The notes beneath the pieces were generated by a model. That model ran no database searches. It was not told the origin of the DNA and was given only the letters and a program-made list of their open reading frames with translations. A stretch of 9,415 nt of DNA from Alphaproteobacteria bacterium (GTDB lineage: Bacteria; Pseudomonadota; Alphaproteobacteria; JAJFFI01), in contig JAJFFI010000461.1 in the NCBI GenBank assembly GCA_021776755.1, forward strand, positions 1 to 9,415, written 5' to 3'. Each line of letters begins with the position of its first letter. Position 1 is the first letter of the stretch. Made by a program: the position numbers and the translations under genes. This document shows, piece by piece, positions 1 to 5,785 of this stretch.

Positions 1-1
1 G

Positions 2-289
2 CTTAGTCTGTATGGGCGCGAGGCTCTGGCCGAAGATGCCGGGGTGTCGCCGGAGGGCAGCGGCTACAACCGTTTTAACCTCGCTCACAACGTCGACTCG
101 GAAGCCGAAGTGGACCAGGTCATGGAACAGGCCGTCTCGGCTGGCGCAACCATCACCAAACTGGCGCAAAAAGTATTCTGGGGCGGCTACTCCGGCTATT
201 TCCGCGATCCGGACGGGCACCTCTGGGAAATCGCCTGGAACCCGTTCCTGCCGCTCGCCGCCGACGGCGCGGCGGTGATGCCGGCCTGA
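2..289 (+). CDS. VOC/glyoxalase-family protein, 3' part
   Basis: The reading frame is open from base 2 and continues off the left edge, so only the last 95 residues are present. No start codon in the window is needed: the frame reads LSLYGREALAEDAGV before the internal GTG at 44. The C-terminal pattern (GATITKLAQK, then GYFRDPDGHLWEIAWNP) is the classic second half of a vicinal-oxygen-chelate (glyoxalase/bleomycin-resistance/dioxygenase) fold. The Glu of the WEIAWN segment sits where these proteins place a metal ligand. Members range from isomerases and dioxygenases to drug-binding proteins, and nothing here reveals the substrate. The gene is convergent with prfC, with only four bases between the two stop codons and no obvious hairpin between them. 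Family assignment is secure; specific function is unknown. Confidence 0.88.
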   Translation, partial: LSLYGREALAEDAGVSPEGSGYNRFNLAHNVDSEAEVDQVMEQAVSAGATITKLAQKVFWGGYSGYFRDPDGHLWEIAWNPFLPLAADGAAVMPA

Positions 290-293
290 CTCC

Positions 294-1874
294 CTAAGCC
301 CGCTCCCGCGTCTCGTGGAAGCTGATGCCCGGCCATTCCTTTTTCGTGTAGTCCAGTTCCCAGGCGTTGCGGGCGAGGTAGACCGGGGCGCCGTCGCGGT
401 CTTCGGCGAGCGCGCTCCGGTTCTTGTCGGTGAACTTCTTGAGGTCGGCCGGGGTCTCGGCCGCGACCCAGCGGGCGGTCGCGAAGGGGGCAGCCTCGAA
501 CTCGACCTTCACCTGGTACTCCTCGGCAATCCGCGCGGTCAGCACGTCGAGCTGCAGCTGCCCCACCACGCCGACGATCCATTGCGCGCCGAGCGCCGGA
601 CGGAACACCTGGGTCACACCTTCCTCGGCCAGATCCTCAAGCGCCTTCCGCATCTGCTTGGCTTTCATCGGATCGCCGAGCCGCACCCGGCGCAGGATTT
701 CCGGCGCGAAATTCGGGATGCCGGTGAACCGCACGTCCTCGCCCTCGGTCAGCGTGTCGCCGACCCGGAGCGTGCCGTGGTTCGGGATGCCGATGATGTC
801 GCCGGGCTCGGCCTCCTCGGCGATCTCGCGGTCCTGGGCGAAGAAGAACATCGGGCTCTGCACCGCGATGGTCTTGCCCGAGCGCGGCGTGGTCAGCTTC
901 ATGCCGCGCTTGAAGGTGCCCGAGCACATTCGAAAAAACGCCACCCGGTCGCGATGGTTCTTGTCCATGTTCGCCTGCACCTTGAAGACGAAGCCGGTGA
1001 CCTTGTTTTCGTCGGGCGACACGTCGCGGGGCTGATTGTCAGCGGTCCGGGCGGGCTGCACCCGGGGCGTCGGCGCATGGTCGGTCAGCAGATCGAGCAG
1101 TGCGGCCACGCCGTAATCCTTCAGCGCGCTGCCGAAGACGACCGGCGTCAGATGCCCTTCGAGATACGCCTGCCGGTCGAAGTCCGGATAGGCTTCCTCG
1201 GCAAGCCCCGCGCTGTCCCGGGCCTCGGCCAGCACATCCGGCGCGACCAGCCCCTCGAACTTGGCATCGGCAATCCCCGAGGTTTCCACGGTCTTGTCGA
1301 AGGCGCCGCCCCGGCCCTCGCTCGACGTCAGGAAGTCGCCGTTCCGCAGATCGATGCAGCCGTGAAACGCCGAGCCCATGCCGACCGGCCAGACCATCGG
1401 CCGCACGTCGAGCGCCAGCGTCGAGCCGATCTCGTCGAGCAGCTGGAATGGATCGAGGCCCTCGCGGTCCACCTTGTTGATGAAGGTGATGATCGGGATG
1501 TCGCGGAGCCGGCACACCTCGAACAGCTTCCGCGTCTGCGCCTCGATACCCTTGGCGGCATCGATCACCATCACCGCCGAGTCGACCGCCGTCAGCGTCC
1601 GGTAGGTGTCTTCGGAAAAGTCCTCATGGCCCGGCGTGTCGAGCAGGTTGAAGGTGATGTCGCGGTAGTCGAAGGTCATCACCGAGCTCGAGATCGAAAT
1701 CCCGCGCTCGCGCTCGATGGCCATCCAGTCGGAGCGCGTCCGCCGCCGCTCGCCGCGCGCCCGCACGTTGCCCGCCAGATGAATCGCGCCCGAGGCGAAC
1801 AGCAGCCGCTCGGTCAGCGTCGTCTTGCCCGCATCCGGGTGCGAAATGATCGCGAAGGTCTTGCGCTTGGACAC
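294..1874 (-). CDS. prfC: Peptide chain release factor 3 (RF3)
   Basis: RF3 is the translational GTPase that recycles RF1/RF2 from the ribosome after termination, in the cytoplasm. From the GTG at 1874 the protein is 526 residues, the usual RF3 length. It begins SKRKTFAIISHPDAGKTTLTE, with the G1 loop HPDAGKT at residues 12-18. The switch-I region RGISISSSV follows (about 58-65), then G3 DTPGHEDF (79-86) and G4 NKVD (133-136). The C-terminal half has the expected domain II/III of RF3 (VTGFVFKVQANMDKNHRDRVAFFR, then GVVGQLQLDVLTARI). A GTG eight codons further upstream (1898) is in frame, but AAGGA lies six bases before the 1874 GTG and homologues start at this lysine/arginine-rich segment, so 1874 is preferred. 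It lies 68 bases downstream of tRNA-Thr on the same strand with no strong terminator between, so co-transcription is possible. Confidence 0.96.
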   Translation of the reverse strand: MSKRKTFAIISHPDAGKTTLTERLLFASGAIHLAGNVRARGERRRTRSDWMAIERERGISISSSVMTFDYRDITFNLLDTPGHEDFSEDTYRTLTAVDSAVMVIDAAKGIEAQTRKLFEVCRLRDIPIITFINKVDREGLDPFQLLDEIGSTLALDVRPMVWPVGMGSAFHGCIDLRNGDFLTSSEGRGGAFDKTVETSGIADAKFEGLVAPDVLAEARDSAGLAEEAYPDFDRQAYLEGHLTPVVFGSALKDYGVAALLDLLTDHAPTPRVQPARTADNQPRDVSPDENKVTGFVFKVQANMDKNHRDRVAFFRMCSGTFKRGMKLTTPRSGKTIAVQSPMFFFAQDREIAEEAEPGDIIGIPNHGTLRVGDTLTEGEDVRFTGIPNFAPEILRRVRLGDPMKAKQMRKALEDLAEEGVTQVFRPALGAQWIVGVVGQLQLDVLTARIAEEYQVKVEFEAAPFATARWVAAETPADLKKFTDKNRSALAEDRDGAPVYLARNAWELDYTKKEWPGISFHETRERA

Positions 1875-1942
1875 GAGCTTTCCTTGGCGCCGGATCACGC
1901 GCCGTTACGTCATTGCGGGCATGGAGCGGGTGGGGTGAAAGG

Positions 1943-2018
1943 TGGTGCCGCCTGCGTGACTCGAACACGCGACCCCCGCATTACGAATGCGATGCTCTAC
2001 CAACTGAGCTAAGGCGGC
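1943..2018 (-). tRNA. tRNA-Thr, anticodon CGU
   Basis: The minus strand folds into a complete 76-base cloverleaf. The acceptor arm is GCCGCCT paired with AGGCGGC, followed by A and an encoded CCA (1943-1945). The D arm is GCTC-AGTTGGTA-GAGC. The anticodon stem is TCGCA/TGCGG with loop TTCGTAA. The T arm is GCGTG-TTCGAGT-CACGC. The anticodon bases are CGT at plus-strand 1983-1985 (acg), which reads ACG threonine codons, the codons favoured by a GC-rich genome. All stems pair, with one U-G at the top of the anticodon stem. The gene is oriented with prfC downstream. The AT-rich accessory block lies on the 5' side of this tRNA, not at the 3' end where integrases usually recombine. Confidence 0.97.
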
Positions 2019-2029
2019 TTCCGGGCCGG

Positions 2030-2058
2030 AACATAAGCGCGGCGGTTGCCATAGACAA
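2030..2058 (-). promoter_or_regulatory. Candidate sigma-70 type promoter of tRNA-Thr
   Basis: On the minus strand a TTGTCT -35 element (2053-2058) and a TATGTT -10 element (2030-2035) are separated by exactly 17 bases. Each matches four of six consensus positions. The -10 ends 11 bases before the tRNA 5' end, so transcription would start a few bases upstream of the mature tRNA. The short GC-rich stretch between (CCGGCCCGGAA) resembles the discriminator of stringently controlled stable-RNA promoters; that regulatory role is inference. The -35 element lies exactly at the left edge of the low-GC block. Confidence 0.5.
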
Positions 2059-2060
2059 GC

Positions 2061-2090
2061 CCGTCATTCCCGCAAAAGCTAATCCATAGA
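2061..2090. repeat. Degenerate copy of a CGTCATTCCCGC-type dispersed repeat
   Basis: The stretch CCGTCATTCCCGCAAAAGC followed by AATCCATAGA resembles the widespread intergenic palindromic repeat of the form GTCATTCCCGC-GAAAGC-GGGAATCCA. In this copy the second GGGAAT arm is eroded to TAAT, so it can no longer form the full hairpin. It sits at the left border of the low-GC block. Recognition is from memory of such repeats, and no second copy is present in the window. Confidence 0.35.
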
Positions 2091-2271
2091 CTGCCGGCTT
2101 CTATTCACTCGAGTGTAAGAACCGAAATCGGAGAAGAGGCATCAAGTCCTGGGTGTTTGGGTTGCAAAACAGTGCGAACTGATGCCGGAATTCGGCGATC
2201 GAATTGCAAGTCCATCTCAACTAGCATGTGACGCGGAGGTTCACTTAGCACCCACGTATTGAACCAACCTG

Positions 2272-2880
2272 CTAAAGTTTGAAAATCGCAGCCAATTGAT
2301 CGCGGAGCCCTTGTCGATCAATTTCACGAGCGAGGAATGGATATCGCTGTTCAAGAAACTGATACATGACGTCTCCTTTCGCGAGGGCAATTAGAATATT
2401 GCACCTTTCCTGAACATGGGTATCGTCAGAGTTTAGGCGGAGTGAGTTTATCGTCCTATTTATTCGCAAGGTAACTGCACGACCTAACTCTGCGTTCGCT
2501 CGAATGAGGCAACTTGGAATATCGAGGCAAAACCAATCATCTCCGATATCGAAAGGATCGAGAACATCTAAAGAATTCCCCTTTGTGCTGTTGATTCGCC
2601 CATTTGCCAGTCGAAAATTGCTCCACTCGTAAGCCAATTCTGGATAAGCAGTCTTTGGCCAATAGTGGTCAACCGAACCACGATCGGGAAGGTACATTGA
2701 TGTGTATGCGCAGATTCCTGAGTATGCAGCATGAAGTTCCGCAAGCGATCGGGTCCAATAGTTCTTCCTCTTGAACTGAGCAGACGTCGGACTGGGAGTT
2801 GCTTCTAGGAATGTTTTTCCCGGCTGCCTTACCTGAGCATCGAATTCCGGATATTCAGACTTAAGGGACACTGGGATCAT
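2272..2880 (-). CDS. HNH-type nuclease, PtuB-like
   Basis: This 202-residue protein is read as the likely DNA-cutting subunit of a three-gene defence system. The core is YSGICAYTSMYLPDRGSVDHYWPKTAYPELAYEWSNFRLANGRINSTKGN (residues 53-102). Asp71-His72 give the DH of the beta-hairpin, Asn88 (EWSN) follows, and Asn97/Lys100 close the motif, as in PtuB-like HNH proteins with a D-H-x-x-P-K-x-x-x-x-P-x-L-A-Y-x-W-x-N pattern. Downstream comes DVLDPFDIGDDWFCLDIPS (about 105-123). Only Cys57 remains of the CxxC knuckle usual in HNH zinc sites. A longer frame starts at 2916, but the ATG at 2880 overlaps the ATPase stop as ATGA, which signals translational coupling and removes a 12-residue basic tail. 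Other HNH subfamilies are possible. HNH fold likely; Septu relationship inferred. Confidence 0.7.
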   Translation of the reverse strand: MIPVSLKSEYPEFDAQVRQPGKTFLEATPSPTSAQFKRKNYWTRSLAELHAAYSGICAYTSMYLPDRGSVDHYWPKTAYPELAYEWSNFRLANGRINSTKGNSLDVLDPFDIGDDWFCLDIPSCLIRANAELGRAVTLRINRTINSLRLNSDDTHVQERCNILIALAKGDVMYQFLEQRYPFLAREIDRQGLRDQLAAIFKL

Positions 2881-4748
2881 AGCTTTGCGCCGTGTTTTTC
2901 GGCGAAGTAGAGCCACCGCGGCCAGAATTTGTCATCATTTGAGAGCAGGCGTCTCAATTCATCGGTCAACTCTTGAACAAGCGCTTCGCCTGGTTGCTCT
3001 GTTAGTTGCGCTTCTTTTGCACGCTCAATTATACGCTCTGCTTCTCGAGAGCGTGCGTGTTGTAACCCGAAAAGTGGGGAAGTCAGCCAACCAGATGCGT
3101 CTCCGTACTTTACAAATTGAATGTTTTCTAACTTGACCGAGCCTGCATCCGTATAGAGGTGATAGAGAACATCATGCTCTATATCGAACGATGGCTCCAT
3201 AGACGCAAGTGTCATTGGAGAATGAGTGGCAGCTATGGTTTGAATGGAAAGCTCTCCGCTCAAATACTCCCCTACACTCATTAGCGCGGGCAGCACAATA
3301 CGTTGCCACTTCGGGTGCAAATGCGCCTCTATTTCGTCGACAAACACAACGAGTCTCCGAAGCGGATCACGCGCCAGTTGGCTGGCTGCTAGTTCATGTT
3401 CTTGCCATGCCCAGATAATTAGGTAAGTAAGCAGAAGTACCCTCTGAACCCCAGACGACGCATGGATAATTGGTACGGTTCCATAATTGTGTTCAATAGT
3501 AGGTATGTCGCGCGGATCACCCGGAACCCTAATAGTTGCACCTGGCCTCAATTCTCCCAAGTCTTCCGGGCTTAACTTTCGCAACACGGAACAAAATCTA
3601 TCGAAGCTGAGCTTACTTTCTGCCTTTTGCCATCTGACCCAATCACGTATTAGACCTTCAATCATTCCCGCTTTGCCGTCCCAAACATCATCACTTGTCA
3701 ACCTGCCAATTCGGTCGTCTGTAATTCCTTGCAATTTAGACCGCACGGGGTCGTGAACGGCGAACGAACCGTCAGCACGCGCGAAAATGCACAGTGCCTC
3801 AACGGTTGGAGACGAGCTTAGAGGCGACCAAATATTCCTTTTATAATCAAATTCATAAGCAGCCTCAGAAAGGCGACCTGAATTTCCTCTCAAGACATAC
3901 TCTACTCGCGGCGTGCCGTTTCGATTGACCAGATCGGGGAGGGCGGGCCTGTGGGCCCATGTGCCGGTCGCCGCCCACCATGCAAATTCTAGTAAGAAAG
4001 ACTTACCTAGGCCATTGTCGCCCGTTATCAGACTCAGGCGTTCTCCAAACTCGATCTCTAACTTGGGGGAGAGTCCTGAAAACTCGATTTTCAGAGAAGT
4101 AAGCGCTGTTCCGCGTTCGCTTTCTCTATCCGGTGGTGGATCAAACTCTTGGAGAACACTTGAAACAACTAGAGGCTCATCGGAGAAATAGTCACCATCC
4201 GCTGATGGGAGCCCTGAAAAATCGTCTTCGAATAATTGAGAACGTTCCGATTCTGTTATCCTAAACTGTTCATAAAATATCTCGAGCAAACCTCGAGGAT
4301 CCGCATTGGATCCGAGTTCGACGCCCTTAAGTAACCAAATGGCAAGCGGCCAGCTAGGGACTTTTTCGGGCAAATTATCCTCATGCAGGATCTGCTGAAT
4401 TCTCGACAAATAGTCTTCAGCGAAGCCCCATCTCGAAGATCTCTTCTTATGCAAGAAGACAGATGAAAATGTTTGCGTATTTGCTGTTTGCAGGCCGGTA
4501 GAGGCATAGCGAGGGCTCACCCATTGTTGAACACTTCGGAACGGCTGGAAGAAATGTTCACTTTTTCTATCGAGTCGATGGAACTTGTTTAGGTGCTCGT
4601 GTGTAAGGCGGTCAACGCTTACGTTCTCGTCATTTCCAATACTCAAACCGTGTGCTTTGCAAGCTAGAAAAGTAATTCCCAAAAACGGGTGTACCCGTTC
4701 GCTTAGAACGCGAATTGCGTCGGTAACTGCTTGGGCGGTCAAATACAT
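2877..4748 (-). CDS. AAA/ABC-type ATPase, PtuA-like, with extra N-terminal region
   Basis: This 623-residue ATPase probably controls the HNH protein encoded immediately downstream. The C-terminal part has all landmarks of the OLD/SMC-like AAA_21 group. Walker A is GDNGLGKS (243-250), after an IEFSGLSPKLEIEFGERLSLI lead-in. An ABC signature-like SSGVQR lies at 431-436 and Walker B VVFVDEIEAHLHP at 467-479 with the DE pair. The switch histidine is ATHS (507-510). The RSREAERIIERAKEA tail (566-580) is typical of the group. Residues 1 to about 210 are not part of the ATPase fold: they include FFQPFRSVQQW (66-76) and FLHKKRSSRWGFAEDYLSRI (98-117) and end in an acidic linker. I do not recognise this region with confidence; a DNA- or modification-sensing role is speculation. 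The start follows an in-frame TGA two codons upstream. PtuA of Septu is the closest system-level match. Confidence 0.85.
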   Translation of the reverse strand: MYLTAQAVTDAIRVLSERVHPFLGITFLACKAHGLSIGNDENVSVDRLTHEHLNKFHRLDRKSEHFFQPFRSVQQWVSPRYASTGLQTANTQTFSSVFLHKKRSSRWGFAEDYLSRIQQILHEDNLPEKVPSWPLAIWLLKGVELGSNADPRGLLEIFYEQFRITESERSQLFEDDFSGLPSADGDYFSDEPLVVSSVLQEFDPPPDRESERGTALTSLKIEFSGLSPKLEIEFGERLSLITGDNGLGKSFLLEFAWWAATGTWAHRPALPDLVNRNGTPRVEYVLRGNSGRLSEAAYEFDYKRNIWSPLSSSPTVEALCIFARADGSFAVHDPVRSKLQGITDDRIGRLTSDDVWDGKAGMIEGLIRDWVRWQKAESKLSFDRFCSVLRKLSPEDLGELRPGATIRVPGDPRDIPTIEHNYGTVPIIHASSGVQRVLLLTYLIIWAWQEHELAASQLARDPLRRLVVFVDEIEAHLHPKWQRIVLPALMSVGEYLSGELSIQTIAATHSPMTLASMEPSFDIEHDVLYHLYTDAGSVKLENIQFVKYGDASGWLTSPLFGLQHARSREAERIIERAKEAQLTEQPGEALVQELTDELRRLLSNDDKFWPRWLYFAEKHGAKL

Positions 4749-4761
4749 AATTCGTCAAGTG

Positions 4762-4766
4762 CCTCC
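4762..4766 (-). promoter_or_regulatory. Distant Shine-Dalgarno of the ATPase gene
   Basis: The minus strand reads GGAGG 13 bases upstream of the ATPase ATG at 4748, longer than the usual 5-9 bases. No closer in-frame start exists because a TGA lies between, two codons before the ATG; the only in-frame alternative is the ATT codon next to the ATG. This may give weak translation of the ATPase relative to the methyltransferase, a sensible order for a modification/restriction pair, though that is inference. Confidence 0.35.
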
Positions 4767-4804
4767 AAACACAATTCGGTACGCGCAATCTCAAAGCCAA
4801 GATT

Positions 4805-5785
4805 TCATTCGGATTGATTTTCTTCCTCTTCCTGCTGAACCACCTCCAACAGGCTGTTCTTCGTTAGCTCACAGAACTCCTCTTTTAGATCAATTCCGAT
4901 GCAACGAAATCCGTGCTTTCTAGCAAACGCCAGGCTCGTTCCACTCCCTGCAAATGGATCAAGTACGATACCCCTTGGCGGTGTTGTTGTGAGGATGGGA
5001 ATTCTCACCAACTCTTCAGAAAATCGAGCGGAATGTCCTTTTCGTTTGCCTCTGACGGTCGGAAGTTCCCAAGTATCTAAGGGAGGCAAAATCGATCCAG
5101 TATCCGTTGGCCGTCCGACGGGATTCTTATCAAAATAATACCACCGCTCCTTCACAAAATGAAAAACGTACTCATGCGACATGGAGCAACGATCTCGTAC
5201 TTGATCCGGGATCGGATTAGGCTTTCTCCACACATTGTCATTACGCACCAACCAACCGTCATCCTGCATTGCAATTGCAAGGCGGTGAGGAATAAGTAAC
5301 AGCTGTTTCGGTACGCACCACTTGCCGTCACCTTTCTTATCCTGCGGACGCAATCCAAAGCGCCGAGCACCTTGCTTGGATTCCCCGCTTCGATGCTGGC
5401 CTTTTCCACTCCAATAGGTGTCGCCTATATTGACCCAAAGGCTGCCGTTATCCGCAAGAATTGAGCGACACAGGCCAAACACGTCAGATAGCGTGTCTAT
5501 GAATATAGAAGGGTGCGCTTCAAGCCCTATCTGTCCTTCGACTTCGTAGTCTCGCTGCCCATAGAATGGTGGTGAGGTTACGATACAGTTTACGAATATC
5601 TGGTGCTCTTCAAGAAGCTTAAGAGCTTCCCGGACCTCCATTTTAAAAATAAGGGTCGTATCATCAGCGTAGTAAGCGAGGTCCCTCAATTTTGTTGAAG
5701 AAAAGATCGCCTCGCTAATTACTTGAGGATGCATCGCCTCATTTGCTTTAGTTTTTGGAAATTTACTGTTTTCTTGTTCATTCAT
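4805..5785 (-). CDS. Site-specific DNA methyltransferase, beta class (m4C or m6A)
   Basis: This 326-residue enzyme should transfer a methyl group from S-adenosylmethionine to an exocyclic amino group in a specific DNA sequence. The catalytic motif IV is TSPPFYGQRDY (70-80), followed by GQIGLE (84-89) and GSLWVNIGD (114-122). A middle segment ends in GWLVRNDNVWRKPNP (177-191), SHEYVFHF (203-210) and YYFD (216-219). HSARFSEELV (251-260) looks like motif X. The SAM-binding motif I, LDPFAGSGTS (275-284), comes last. The order IV-X-I marks the permuted beta class. TSPPF-type motifs are most often N4-cytosine enzymes, but N6-adenine cannot be excluded. It is the first gene of a three-gene minus-strand cluster, 56 bases upstream of the ATPase. 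No Shine-Dalgarno precedes the ATG at 5785. A later in-frame ATG at 5734 is possible, but its GAGG is too close. Confidence 0.93.
   Translation of the reverse strand: MNEQENSKFPKTKANEAMHPQVISEAIFSSTKLRDLAYYADDTTLIFKMEVREALKLLEEHQIFVNCIVTSPPFYGQRDYEVEGQIGLEAHPSIFIDTLSDVFGLCRSILADNGSLWVNIGDTYWSGKGQHRSGESKQGARRFGLRPQDKKGDGKWCVPKQLLLIPHRLAIAMQDDGWLVRNDNVWRKPNPIPDQVRDRCSMSHEYVFHFVKERWYYFDKNPVGRPTDTGSILPPLDTWELPTVRGKRKGHSARFSEELVRIPILTTTPPRGIVLDPFAGSGTSLAFARKHGFRCIGIDLKEEFCELTKNSLLEVVQQEEEENQSE

Noticed and set aside
315..2012. A 565-codon plus-strand open frame opposite prfC, running into the tRNA
   Set aside because: It is a GC-rich antisense shadow of prfC: the opposite strand encodes RF3 with every GTPase motif, and the shadow ends inside tRNA-Thr.
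2106..2115. Perfect 10-bp palindrome CACTCGAGTG
   Set aside because: Too short to be notable alone; no second copy in the window and no adjacent promoter.
2181..2199. Hairpin GATGCCG-GAATT-CGGCGATC as terminator of the HNH gene
   Set aside because: The stem is short with a bulge, and the nearest T-run on the minus strand is several bases away; insufficient for an intrinsic terminator.
2272..5785. Retron with PtuA/PtuB effectors
   Set aside because: No reverse transcriptase motif or msr/msd-like structured RNA is visible; the third gene is a DNA methyltransferase.
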